Source of the DNA: CAYZUE01 sp964481825
GTDB lineage: Archaea; Hydrothermarchaeota; Hydrothermarchaeia; Hydrothermarchaeales; JALUUU01
Direction of reading: 5' to 3'
Length of the DNA stretch: 46,941 nt
NCBI GenBank assembly: GCA_964481825.1
Contig: CAYZUE010000004.1
Location: 1 to 46,941 of the forward strand
A program made the position numbers and the translations under genes. Positions within the stretch are counted from its first letter, which is position 1, and each line of letters begins with the position of its first letter. The notes under the pieces are model-generated. The model searched no databases. It worked only from the letters and a program-made list of their open reading frames with translations, and was not told where the DNA came from. Below are positions 7,002 to 15,969 of this stretch, one piece after another.

Positions 7002-9005
7002 TTGATATCTAAAATAAGAAAAAGAGAGGGAGACATAGTAACTTTTGATCGGAAAAAAATCACAAAAGCTGTTTTAAAGGCCGTTAAAGAAGTTAATGGT
7101 GATGTAGACTCAGTGCCTGAAATTTCTAACAAAGTTGTTCGAAGTCTCGAGAAAAAGTATTCTAAAGATTTAATTCCAAGGATTGGAGATGTTCAAGACA
7201 TTGTTGAAGTCTCACTAATGGATGCAGGGATGGTGGATGTTGCCAAAGCATACATCCTCTATAGACAAAAAAGAAGGGAACTGAGAGAGGCGAAATCATC
7301 AATAGGGGTTGTAGATGAACTTAAACTTTCTTACAATGCAGTAAAAACACTTCAAATGAGGTATCTCTTAAGAGATGATTCTAATTCAGTAATCGAATCA
7401 ACATCTCAACTATTTAGAAGAGTTGCAAAAGCTATATCCAATGGTGATGGAGAAGTACATGAAGACGAATTTTTTAGTGTTATGGCCAACACAAAATTCC
7501 TCCCAAACTCACCAACTATGATGAATGCGGGAACGGGGAGAGGAACTCTAAGCGCATGTTTTGTTCTCCCAATTGAAGATAACCTGAAAAGCATCATGAC
7601 TACCGCTTCTCAAATGGCTTATATTCTCCAGTTCGGTGGTGGTACGGGTTTCAATTTTTCACGTCTAAGACATAAGGGTTCTCCAATATCATCTACCCAT
7701 GGAAGGGCTTGTGGACCAGTTGCAGTTTTGAAACACTACAATAGTGTAAGTAATCTTATAACTCAAGGAGGGAAGAGAGAGGGAGCCAATATGGGGATAC
7801 TTCGTGTTGATCATCCAGATATTGTAGAATTTATAGATTTCAAGCGAGAAGATATCCATACCAATGATATGTTCCGATGTTTCAACACCAGTGTTTGGAT
7901 TACAGATGACTTTATGAAACGGGTTAAGAAAGACGAAGATTATATCTTAACAGATGCCACCGGAATTGAAGTTAGTGAATCTGCAAGAAGAATCTATGAA
8001 ATGATTCTTATGGGAGCTTGGAGAGACGGAAATCCGGGAGTAATCTTTGGAGACACAATAAACAAGAGGAATGCTCTCAAGGATTTAGATGAAATTGAAG
8101 CTACGAATCCCTGTGCCGAACAGCCATTGTTACCATATGAGTCTTGCAATCTAGGATCCATTAATCTATCCAAATTTGTGGATTCTAGAGAAATAGATGA
8201 AGAATCTCTAATAACTACGGTTGGAACTGCTGTAAGATTTCTTGATAGTGTAATTGACGTCAACAAGTATCCAATAAAGGCAATAGAAGATCTAACAAAA
8301 GAGAATAGAAAAATAGGATTGGGCATTATGGGTTTCGCAGATCTTCTATTGAGACTTAGAGTTAGATATGACTCTAATGAAGGATTAAAAATAGCGGAAA
8401 GATTAATGAAATTAGTTTCAGAAACAGCATTAGAAACAAGTATCGCACTTGGAGAGGAAAAAGGGAGTTTTCCAAATATAGATAAGAGCACATTTAAAAC
8501 TCCTATGAGGAATGCAACTTTGACTACGATAGCGCCAACAGGAACACTGAGTATCCTTGGTGACTGTAGTCAAAGTATAGAGCCTCTGTTTGCTGTCGCC
8601 TATAAAAGAAGAGTGCTTGGACAGGAACTTTTAGAAATAAATCCCACTTTTGAATCCATTGCAAGAGAAGAGGGTTTCTACAGTGAAGACCTATTAAGAA
8701 AAGTGTCCTCTGCTCTGTCTATTCAAGAAATTAAAGATATCCCAAAGAGTATTAGAAGAATCTTTGTTACAGCTCATGATATATCTCCAGACTGGCATGC
8801 TAAAATGCAAGCAGCGTTTCAGAAATACGTGGACAATGCCGTGAGCAAAACAGTGAATCTGCCCAGCAATACAGGAACTGATGATGTAAGAAAAGTTTTC
8901 GATCTTGCGCATAAACTAGGATGTAAAGGGATAACAGTATACCGCGATAAATCTAGACACAATCAAGTTTTAGATACTTGTGAAAGTGGGGTATGTGAGT
9001 TGTGA
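7002..9005 (+). CDS. nrdJ: Adenosylcobalamin-dependent (class II) ribonucleotide reductase
   Basis: Reduces ribonucleotides to deoxyribonucleotides using a radical generated from adenosylcobalamin. From TTG 7002 it has 667 residues. An N-terminal ATP cone (KIRKREGDIVTFDRKKI, about residues 4-90) is followed by the 10-stranded barrel. Catalytic features in this numbering are C186 (SACFVLPIEDN), the radical motif N369-x-C371-x-E373 (NPCAEQPLLP), C382 of the disulfide pair (YESCNLGS), and TIAPTGTLSILGDCSQSIEP. The tail CESGVC carries the C660/C665 redox pair. No NrdB gene is nearby, as expected for class II. The stop overlaps the GTG of a small Cys-rich protein, and a NrdD-like gene follows. The large B12 operon in the same window fits its cofactor need. 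Confidence 0.94.
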   Translation: MISKIRKREGDIVTFDRKKITKAVLKAVKEVNGDVDSVPEISNKVVRSLEKKYSKDLIPRIGDVQDIVEVSLMDAGMVDVAKAYILYRQKRRELREAKSSIGVVDELKLSYNAVKTLQMRYLLRDDSNSVIESTSQLFRRVAKAISNGDGEVHEDEFFSVMANTKFLPNSPTMMNAGTGRGTLSACFVLPIEDNLKSIMTTASQMAYILQFGGGTGFNFSRLRHKGSPISSTHGRACGPVAVLKHYNSVSNLITQGGKREGANMGILRVDHPDIVEFIDFKREDIHTNDMFRCFNTSVWITDDFMKRVKKDEDYILTDATGIEVSESARRIYEMILMGAWRDGNPGVIFGDTINKRNALKDLDEIEATNPCAEQPLLPYESCNLGSINLSKFVDSREIDEESLITTVGTAVRFLDSVIDVNKYPIKAIEDLTKENRKIGLGIMGFADLLLRLRVRYDSNEGLKIAERLMKLVSETALETSIALGEEKGSFPNIDKSTFKTPMRNATLTTIAPTGTLSILGDCSQSIEPLFAVAYKRRVLGQELLEINPTFESIAREEGFYSEDLLRKVSSALSIQEIKDIPKSIRRIFVTAHDISPDWHAKMQAAFQKYVDNAVSKTVNLPSNTGTDDVRKVFDLAHKLGCKGITVYRDKSRHNQVLDTCESGVCEL

Positions 9006-9268
9006 AAAATCTTGATTGCACATACTATCCATGTCATTTCAAAGGGCAGACTTGTAAGTATTGCTATTGCCCTTTTTATCCTTGCATGGAAATATCGACA
9101 GGTGGAAAATTTAAGAAAGTGTTTCTGGATATGCGGTTAATGCACCATGAAAAAGTGATATGGAAAGACGGTCAGAATATTGAATGGGATATCTGGGATT
9201 GTAGCCAATGTGATTGGATTCATAAAATAGAGATTGAAAACAAAATTGCGATTGATCCAATAATGTGA
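9002..9268 (+). CDS. Cysteine-rich small-domain protein, paralogue of the one beside cobD
   Basis: An 88-residue putative metal-binding protein of the cysteine-rich small domain type (zf-like family, from memory). It has DCTYYPCHFKGQTCKYCYCP and FYPC near the N-terminus and DCSQCDW near residues 66-71. The arrangement matches the protein at 37029-37343 almost step for step. The GTG start overlaps the nrdJ stop by two bases, so the two are translationally coupled. Methanosarcina CobD carries a related C-terminal Cys-rich metallocentre domain, so a link to corrinoid metabolism or redox supply to the B12-dependent reductase is plausible but inferred. Confidence 0.82.
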   Translation: MKNLDCTYYPCHFKGQTCKYCYCPFYPCMEISTGGKFKKVFLDMRLMHHEKVIWKDGQNIEWDIWDCSQCDWIHKIEIENKIAIDPIM

Positions 9269-9297
9269 ATTAAAATTGTAGGAATAGTAGTAACCAT

Positions 9298-11262
9298 ATG
9301 ACAAATCCAAAATTGGATATCAGAGTGATAAAAACTTCAGGAGATTTTGAAGACTTTGACCCAAATGTAATAACAGAAGAATGTATTGAAGCAGGCATTG
9401 AGTTCTTTACAGCTGCAGAGGTAGCCATGGAGATATCTCAAAAGATTTATGATGGGATATCAACCAAAGAAATTAAAGACTCCACATTAGAGGTACTGTA
9501 CAAAAAACATCCAGAATCTGCAGAGTTATTCAAGAGGTTCCACAGTTTACTTGTGAGAACATCACGAAATACTATTGAACCTTTCGATAGAAAGAAAATA
9601 ACATCCTCACTTATCAAAGAAACAAATCTCCCTAAAGAACTAGCAGAGCTTATTTCAAAAGAAAGTGAAATGGAAATTAGGCGTCTAAAACTTGACTTCG
9701 CATCATCGCCTTTGATTAGAGAAGTTGTCAACGTTAAACTCCTCGAACATGGATTTGAAGAATCAAGAGTTGATTATACTCGCCTCGGAATACCTGTATA
9801 CGATGCAACTAATCTAATCGGACTTAAAGGTAACGATATATCAACTGTTGACCCTGAATTACTTCACCTTCATATGGCCGATAGCATATTTAAAGAGTAC
9901 ACTTTGCTTAAGGTTTTGCCACTTTACTTAACTGATGCACACATGCATGGACAGATTCACATTCATGACTTAGATTACTTTGTTTCAAGACCTTTTTCAA
10001 TTGAACACGATTTGCGATGGTTCTTTGAGAAAGGTCTCGAATTAGGTACTGGTAAAAAGGTAATTACAACTGGTCCAGCTGATAATCCTCACCTTGCATT
10101 TTTAATTGCTGCAAAAGTTTTGTACGCCTCTAAGAGTGATGTATCTAGAAAACAAGTATTAAAACATTTCAATGTATTTTTAGCACCATATGTACGAGGA
10201 ATGGATTTTAAAGAAATTAAACAACTCCTTAAGTTATTTTTATTAGAGAGCCAGATTCGAACCACCGCTAAAATAGAGGTACAAATAGAATATACCTGCC
10301 CTGAATTTTTAAAAGACACCTTATACGAAAATTTAGAATTTGAGATAAAAACCATAGCTACAGCATTGACAGAATTATTCTTGGAAGGAGACCCCTCTAA
10401 AAAGATGATTTTAACTCCTACACCTTATTATTCATTAAATAAAAAAGATTTGAACAAAGATGATTTTAAAGATTTTTTCTTACAAGCCCACGATCTAAGT
10501 TCCAAGTTTCAAACTTCTATTTTTTCAAGAAATCTAAATAAAGTAAAAGTTGCAGGTACACTGGGAATAATTACAATCAATCTCCCTAGAGTTGCTTATG
10601 AGGCCAAAGGAGATGATCAGAAATTATTTGAGATTTTAAATGAAAGGCTAGAGATGGCAAGAGATGTCATAATTATAAAAAGAGATATTATAGAACAACG
10701 ATTACGTCGAGGACAGCTCCCATTTTTAACCCAAACCGAAAACAGCATTGATAAACATTCACTTGATAACTTCATTCATGCTATTGGATATGTAGGAATT
10801 AACGAATTGGTGAAAGTCCACACGGGAAATGCGATTCATGAAAATAAATTTGCAATGAATTTTGGATTAAAAGTCCTGAGAAAGATATCAACTAAAATTA
10901 AAGAATGGTCTAGAAAAACGGGTCTGCATTGGACTTTAACCTTGTGCCCTAATAATGAAGTGGCATTTCGAATGGCAAAGATGGACTATTCTAAATTTTC
11001 GGGTAAAGCAATTGTCGATTTTGATGCTGGAGGCAGAGCTCAATATACATCTTTACATGTTAACCCTCGCTCAGATATTCCTTTAATTGAGTTACTTAAA
11101 ATTGAAAATAAATTTCATTCATTAATTTCAAGCGAAATACCATTAGAGATATCTATTAGAGGATTGAAGAGCAGTGCTGATTTAATGGATTTAAGTATGA
11201 AAATATTCGATTTAACAGGTATTAAAAATTGGAAATTTATTTCTGATAATCCTAATAAATAA
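9298..11262 (+). CDS. NrdD-like protein with tandem ATP cones but no glycyl-radical domain
   Basis: Homologous to anaerobic (class III) ribonucleotide reductase. The first 165 residues look like two ATP cones, one degenerate and one with EPFDRKKI (95-101). The NrdD barrel follows, with IHIHDLDYF (220-228), FNVFLAPYVRG (291-301), GIITINLPRVAYEA (423-436) and QYTSLHVNP (582-590). It stops at residue 654, just where the C-terminal zinc and glycyl-radical region should begin: there is no CxxC pair and no RVxGY motif. The segment where I expect MCCRL reads SIFSRNL, and there are only three Cys in all (29, 334, 550). No NrdG activase gene is adjacent. It is probably not a conventional class III enzyme and may be regulatory or repurposed. 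The reading frame is clean, so it is not a decayed gene. Confidence 0.88.
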   Translation: MTNPKLDIRVIKTSGDFEDFDPNVITEECIEAGIEFFTAAEVAMEISQKIYDGISTKEIKDSTLEVLYKKHPESAELFKRFHSLLVRTSRNTIEPFDRKKITSSLIKETNLPKELAELISKESEMEIRRLKLDFASSPLIREVVNVKLLEHGFEESRVDYTRLGIPVYDATNLIGLKGNDISTVDPELLHLHMADSIFKEYTLLKVLPLYLTDAHMHGQIHIHDLDYFVSRPFSIEHDLRWFFEKGLELGTGKKVITTGPADNPHLAFLIAAKVLYASKSDVSRKQVLKHFNVFLAPYVRGMDFKEIKQLLKLFLLESQIRTTAKIEVQIEYTCPEFLKDTLYENLEFEIKTIATALTELFLEGDPSKKMILTPTPYYSLNKKDLNKDDFKDFFLQAHDLSSKFQTSIFSRNLNKVKVAGTLGIITINLPRVAYEAKGDDQKLFEILNERLEMARDVIIIKRDIIEQRLRRGQLPFLTQTENSIDKHSLDNFIHAIGYVGINELVKVHTGNAIHENKFAMNFGLKVLRKISTKIKEWSRKTGLHWTLTLCPNNEVAFRMAKMDYSKFSGKAIVDFDAGGRAQYTSLHVNPRSDIPLIELLKIENKFHSLISSEIPLEISIRGLKSSADLMDLSMKIFDLTGIKNWKFISDNPNK

Positions 11263-11320
11263 AAAAATCAGCGCCTTATTTATCTAAACCATATCCCTTT
11301 CATATACTCTCTGAATATCT

Positions 11321-11350
11321 TCTGACTATTTAGTTGAATGTTTAGTCAGA
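11321..11350. repeat. 8-bp inverted repeat in the nrdD-like/RLI intergenic region
   Basis: TCTGACTA (11321-11328) and TAGTCAGA (11343-11350) are exact inverted copies 14 nt apart. They lie about 60 nt after the NrdD-like stop and 190 nt before RLI. The element could be a 3' hairpin or an operator. The rest of 11263-11542 shows no gene. Confidence 0.55.
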
Positions 11351-11542
11351 AAACCTGCATAAAAAAATAATTGTTCAATAATTTCAGGCAAAACATTAAC
11401 CAAAAAAGTTTTGCAAACACAAGAAAAAATTTCTTCCAAATATTATTTACCCTAAATATGGTCGAGAACTAAATGGCTCCAGAGATTGGGCAGCTCAAAC
11501 ACAGCTTACATAATGTAGACGTTAAATTTTAATTTTTCTTCA

Positions 11543-13306
11543 ATGCGCCTAGCCGTTATTGATACTGATAGATGTCAGCCAAGAAAGTGCTCAAAAGAGT
11601 GTATACGATTCTGCCCAGGTGTAAGAATAGGTGATGAGACTATTGAATTCAATGAAGAAATGAACAAGCCACTTATATCAGAAAAACTTTGTACTGGATG
11701 TGGGATATGTCCAAAAAAATGCCCATTTACTGCTATTTCGATTATAGGTCTACCCGAGGAGCTCCAAGAAGATATCATGCATCAGTACGGAGAAAATATG
11801 TTTCGCCTATTCCGCTTACCTTATCCTCGAAACAATTCGGTTACAGGGTTAATAGGGCAGAATGGAACTGGTAAAACCAGCATTGTTAAAATATTATCCG
11901 GAGAAATTGTTCCGAATCTAGGAAACTAGAACACAACTAATGAAGAGACAGTTGTAAAACACTTCGCAGGGACACAGTTCAATTATTACTTCAAAGAACT
12001 TTATAACGGAAATTTAAAAGCTGTATTCAAACCGCAACATGTGGATTTAATTCCTAAATCTGTAGAAGGTAATGTTGGCGAGTTGCTTGAAAAGGTAGAT
12101 GAGAGAGGAGAAATTAGGAGTGTACTCTTAGAATTGGAACTTGAAAATGCAAAAGAAAAGAGTATAAAAGAATTATCTGGAGGAGAACTTCAACGTGTAG
12201 CAATTGGAGCCACGATACTTAGAGAAGGAAACATTTACATTTTTGATGAACCTTCAAGTTATTTAGATGTTAGACAGAGATTGAATATATCTAAGATTAT
12301 TAGAAAACTTGCTGAGAAAAAACGCGTTATTTTGGTTGAACATGATCTAGTTGTCCTTGACTATCTTGCTGACTATGTAAATATTGTATTTGGGGGAGTT
12401 GGCGAGTATGGGATAGTCTCACATCCAATGACCGTTAGACAAGGAATAAATGTTTATTTGGATGGTTATATTCGAGAAGAGAATCTAAAATTTAGACAGA
12501 ATCCTGTAAAATTTGATGTCAAAGGCTACACAAGACAATGGAATGCTATACCACTCCTAAATTTTGATGATCTAATAAAGTCGTATAAAGGATTTAATCT
12601 AAATTTATCAGGCGGAACATTAGGCAAGGGAGAGGTTATTGGTGTCTTAGGGCCTAATGCTATTGGAAAAACCACATTTGTAAAGATGCTTGCAGGTATT
12701 ATAAAACCTGATTCTGGGAAAGTTGATGGCAAAGTGAAAGTATCCTACAAGCCACAGTACATCAAGCCAGGGAAAGAAGGAACAGTTTTTGAAACTGTTT
12801 CAAAAGCTCTAAAAGAAAACGAATCGCCTTTCTTTGAAGGAGAAGTATCCAAACCACTACAAATTAATCTGTTACAAGAAAAGAAGATTACACAACTTAG
12901 TGGGGGTGAACTGCAACGGGTGGCAATAGCAATCTGTCTAAGCCGGGATGTTGATATCTATTTATTGGATGAACCATCAGCCTATCTTGACATTGAACAA
13001 CGGTTAAATGTAGCAAAAATTATACGTCGAGTAATAGAAAAAAAAGAAGCAACCGGGATAATTGTAGACCATGATTTGCTCTTTACAGACTATATATCTG
13101 ATAAGATAATGGTATTTAAAGGTCTTCCAGGAGAAAAAGGATATTCGACCCAACCTCTAACTATGAATGATGGAATGAACACCTTTTTAAAAGACATTAA
13201 TATCACTTTTAGACGAGATTCAAACAACGGCAGACCTAGAACTAATAAGCTTAATAGTCAGAAGGATAAAGAACAAAAAGCCAAAGGCGAATATTATTAC
13301 AACTAA
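11543..13306 (+). CDS. rli: ABCE1/RLI ribosome-recycling ATPase with one in-frame TAG codon
   Basis: Splits ribosomes after termination; it is single-copy and essential in archaea. The frame spans 587 codons, the family's usual length, with a single TAG at 11927-11929 (codon 129). The same frame continues without a shift, and the sequence after the TAG is clearly RLI (VVKHFAG, NYYFKELYNGNLKAVFKPQH). The Fe-S domain has C11, C16, C20, C24 and C50, C53, C56, C60. NBD1 has GQNGTGKTS (105-113), LSGGELQRVAIG (from 211) and DEPS (235-238). NBD2 has GPNAIGKTT (370-378), LSGGELQRVAIA and LLDEPSAYLD. The TAG lies in a variable loop after PNLGN. It could be read through (for example as pyrrolysine), be a sequence error, or be a recent mutation. 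The stop shares a base with the next start. Confidence 0.9.
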
Positions 13307-13797
13307 TGATACAAATAGGTGTTATAGGTGGAGGGAAAACAGATAAAATAACCCAGGATATAGCGACTGAAGTTGGGAGGGAGATAGCTAAAAGTGGAAA
13401 TATATTAGTCTGTGGAGGTCTTGGAGGTGTAATGGAAGCTAGTGCAAAAGGGGCAAAGGAGGAAAGAGGTATAACTGTTGCAATTTTACCCGGAATTAAC
13501 AAAGATGACGCAAACAAATACATGGATATTAAGATTATTACTGGGATGAATCATGCAAGAAATGCGATTATTGCCTGGAGTGCAGATGCTATAATAGCAG
13601 TCAAAGGAAGTATGGGAACTGTATCTGAGATAGCTCTAGCATTAAAAATGGATAAGCCAGTGATTGTAATTAAGAATATTGAAGAAAGGGTAAATATGGC
13701 TGAAATATCCGAAAAATTCCAATTACAGAAAAAATATAATTTACATTTTGTTGAAGATGCAAAGACAGCAGTAGAACTTGCATTAAAATGCCTATAA
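13306..13797 (+). CDS. SLOG-superfamily protein (TIGR00725-like), putative nucleotide-binding
   Basis: A 163-residue Rossmann-like protein related to the LOG/lysine-decarboxylase-like group. It begins IQIGVIGGGKTDKI, then has VCGGLGGVMEASAKGAK (about 35-52), MNHARNAIIAWSADAIIAV and GSMGTVSEIALALKM, which together form the phosphate-binding and GGxGTxxE-type loops. The ATG overlaps the RLI stop by one base, so the two are co-transcribed. The biochemical role is not known for this subgroup; related LOG enzymes cleave nucleotide 5'-monophosphates. Assignment to the superfamily is good, function open. Confidence 0.85.
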   Translation: MIQIGVIGGGKTDKITQDIATEVGREIAKSGNILVCGGLGGVMEASAKGAKEERGITVAILPGINKDDANKYMDIKIITGMNHARNAIIAWSADAIIAVKGSMGTVSEIALALKMDKPVIVIKNIEERVNMAEISEKFQLQKKYNLHFVEDAKTAVELALKCL

Positions 13798-13811
13798 ATT
13801 AAGAAAACTAA

Positions 13812-13826
13812 GAAAACCTATATATA
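13812..13826 (+). promoter_or_regulatory. BRE/TATA promoter of a leaderless transcript
   Basis: A purine-rich BRE-like GAAAACC is followed by TATATAAG (13819-13826), centred about 27 nt before the ATG at 13850. Transcription would start at or beside the ATG. Confidence 0.65.
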
Positions 13827-13849
13827 AGTGTCAAAATGTACTGAAAAAT

Positions 13850-14518
13850 ATGGAAACTCAGGTGATAATAGAAAAGACTTATAGATATCTATATGACACT
13901 GCTGAAAATTCTGGCACTGGAGTAGAATATTTAGTAGGTGGATTAATATTATCATCATTGTTTTTTCTCTGGATAATTAAGATCATTTTTAATATGGCTA
14001 TTCCTAAAAAGAAAGATAGGATAATTGTAGACATGAAAATGGGTCCACTTGAAATAATGCTAAAAGATCCTCATACAACTATTGATTTAAAAACACCAAT
14101 TGCTACTACAGATGCAACAGGAGAAACAGAAATCCAAAGTACCTTTGAGGAACTTGAAGAAATTCCATCAGAAACGGGTGAACCTAAGAATCTTAGAAGT
14201 GCTTTAGAAAACATTATTGGAAAATATGCCATGGAAAGTGTAACTATAATCACTCCTGAGGGCATCCTTGTAGACTCTACGAGTGACACCCCCGAGGTTG
14301 AAGCTGAACTTATCAAATCGCACCTTTCTAAACTAGAAATTGGTGAAAGCATTGGAAAACTTGAGATAAATGAAAATGGATTAAAATATATGTTTTCAAT
14401 TCCCCAAGGAGACAGACATCTTATTTTTCTCCTAAGGGCAAAGAAAGAACTAGTAGATGAACCACTAAATGACCTAGAGATAGAATTGAAGGATACTTTA
14501 ACTTTCATTCCCAGTTAA
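13850..14518 (+). CDS. Membrane-anchored protein with possible Roadblock/LC7-like domain
   Basis: A 222-residue protein I cannot assign to a named family. One transmembrane segment (about 26-47, LVGGLILSSLFFLWIIKIIF) is followed by KKKDR, which suggests that the large C-terminal part is cytoplasmic. Residues 60-115 are acidic and Thr-rich. Residues 118-215 have the alternating pattern of a Roadblock/LC7 fold (LENIIGKYAMESVTIITPEG, then ILVDSTS, KYMFSIPQGDRHLIFLLRAK). It has its own TATA promoter and is convergent with the radical-SAM gene: the 3' ends overlap by 21 bp. Roadblock proteins often partner small GTPases, but no GTPase is adjacent. Confidence 0.8.
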   Translation: METQVIIEKTYRYLYDTAENSGTGVEYLVGGLILSSLFFLWIIKIIFNMAIPKKKDRIIVDMKMGPLEIMLKDPHTTIDLKTPIATTDATGETEIQSTFEELEEIPSETGEPKNLRSALENIIGKYAMESVTIITPEGILVDSTSDTPEVEAELIKSHLSKLEIGESIGKLEINENGLKYMFSIPQGDRHLIFLLRAKKELVDEPLNDLEIELKDTLTFIPS

Positions 14519-15562
14519 CTTTGGTGGAGTGTAAACACAGTACGGTTCTTCATCCATGTAATCGTTATATTTAGCATATGCTCGCGCCCTACATCCCCCA
14601 CAAATAATCTTGTACTCGCAAACACCACATTTTCCTTTTAGTTCGTCCCTATTTCTAAGGTTCAGGAAGAGATTGCCTGATTCCCAAATTTCGTTGAAAG
14701 GTTTCTGGCGAATATTGCCAGCATGAAGAGGTAGATATCCGCAAGGGTCAACATCCCCTTTTCGAGAAATAAATGCAAAGGTTGTACCACCCATACATCC
14801 CCCCATCATAGCATGCATACCTTTCTTTTTATGAGCTAATTTTATCCCATCAGCTTTAGATCTTTTATGGAAAATTCTAACAAAATGTGGAGCACATGTA
14901 GCTTTCATATTTACTCCATCATCTTTTACATCATACATCCAATTAAGTACACTCTCATATTTATTTGGGGAAATTTCTTCTTCAGCAATTCCTTTTCCTC
15001 TCCCAGTTGGAACAAGCAAAAATATATGGTGTGCTGCTGCACCAAGCTCTTTAGTTTGCGAATTGATTTTTTTTAAGTCATGAAAATTATGTCTTGTAAC
15101 TGTAGTGTTAATCTGAAACTCCAAGCCAGCCTTTTTACAGGCATTAATACCTTTAAGAGAATCATTATAAGCTCCTTCAACTCCTCTGAATTCATCATGA
15201 TCTTCTGCAAAAGCACAATCTATACTGATGCTTACTCTTTTTACCCCAGCTTTAGTAAGTTTCTCAGCAACTTTATTGTTAAGGAGAGTGCCATTAGTAC
15301 CTAAAACTACTCGAAGTCCTTTCTTAGTAGCATGTTCTACAATTTCAAATATATCCTCTCTTAAAAGCGGCTCTCCACCTGTAAGTATTAATATTGGTTT
15401 GAAAAACAACGCTATATTATCAATTACATTTTTTACTTCTAGAGTATTTAATTCATCAGGATCCATCTCTTTTGCTGCAGACGCACGACAGTGTTTACAC
15501 TGCAGATTACATCGACCTGTTAATTCAAATGCTATTAATCTTGGGGAAAATTGACCTTTCAT
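14498..15562 (-). CDS. ahbD: Radical SAM/SPASM enzyme, AhbD-like heme b synthase
   Basis: Probably converts Fe-coproporphyrin III to heme b in the siroheme-dependent pathway. The 354-residue protein has the radical-SAM motif C18-x3-C22-x2-C25 (CNLQCKHC). LILTGGEPLLREDIF and VSISIDCAFAEDHDEFRGV are next, then INTTVTRHNFHDL and HHIFLLVPTGRGKGIAEEEI, which I recall as characteristic of AhbD. The C-terminal SPASM cysteines lie in GGCMGGT, DPCGYL and CGVCEYKIICGGCRARAY. No other ahb gene is in the window, but SUMT (25815-26561) and a CbiX-type chelatase gene could supply the early steps. Close relatives process other tetrapyrroles or peptides, so the exact reaction carries some doubt. Confidence 0.85.
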   Translation of the reverse strand: MKGQFSPRLIAFELTGRCNLQCKHCRASAAKEMDPDELNTLEVKNVIDNIALFFKPILILTGGEPLLREDIFEIVEHATKKGLRVVLGTNGTLLNNKVAEKLTKAGVKRVSISIDCAFAEDHDEFRGVEGAYNDSLKGINACKKAGLEFQINTTVTRHNFHDLKKINSQTKELGAAAHHIFLLVPTGRGKGIAEEEISPNKYESVLNWMYDVKDDGVNMKATCAPHFVRIFHKRSKADGIKLAHKKKGMHAMMGGCMGGTTFAFISRKGDVDPCGYLPLHAGNIRQKPFNEIWESGNLFLNLRNRDELKGKCGVCEYKIICGGCRARAYAKYNDYMDEEPYCVYTPPKLTGNES

Positions 15563-15657
15563 TATATGAGAATAAGAATTTTGACATAGAAAAATAAATA
15601 AGTAATATTCTGAAAGAATAATTAAATGAAAAATATTAAATAGTGATTCAATAATGA

Positions 15658-15969
15658 TTGAAATTGGTGATTGTTTTGGGTACTTCCTCTAAAAAAAATT
15701 CTCAAGAAAGTATATTTTTTAAAAAATTGAAACTGAAATTAAAGAAACAGGGAAAAAAAGGAAGAATTTTTTTTCTCCAAGAATACTTAGATTATGTCAT
15801 TAGAAAGGATAGAACTCTGCCTCCCGACTTTCCAACATTTGTAAGAGAAATCATGGGACTTGATGGTAGAAATGGTTTTATTCATATAAAGATTTGGCAC
15901 GAAAAAAGTGAATTAATTGAATTTGCTTTAGACAGAGATTATGAATATACGATAGAAAACTATGATTAA
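15658..15969 (+). CDS. Small uncharacterised protein upstream of fae-hps
   Basis: A 103-residue protein, not recognised. The best start is TTG at 15658, giving MKLVIVLGTSSKKNSQES; a nearby ATG is out of frame. The middle is strongly basic (KKLKLKLKKQGKKGR), while the C-terminus is acidic (FALDRDYEYTIENYD). It has no cysteines and no membrane segment. Its last 8 bp overlap the fae-hps start, indicating co-translation and perhaps a shared role in C1 or ribulose-phosphate metabolism. Confidence 0.7.
   Translation: MKLVIVLGTSSKKNSQESIFFKKLKLKLKKQGKKGRIFFLQEYLDYVIRKDRTLPPDFPTFVREIMGLDGRNGFIHIKIWHEKSELIEFALDRDYEYTIENYD

Noticed and set aside
7002..9005. Intein in the class II reductase
   Set aside because: The barrel motifs follow each other at normal spacing with no insertion and no splice-site Cys/His-Asn pattern.
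9298..11262. A frameshifted C-terminal glycyl-radical domain downstream of the NrdD-like gene
   Set aside because: The 280 bp after the stop were read for RVxGY and CxxC motifs and contain none.
11543..13306. Calling RLI a pseudogene, or two separate genes (11543-11929 and 12041-13306)
   Set aside because: There is one TAG only, with no frameshift; all motifs are intact and the codons between the two pieces encode typical RLI sequence, so one gene with an in-frame TAG fits better.
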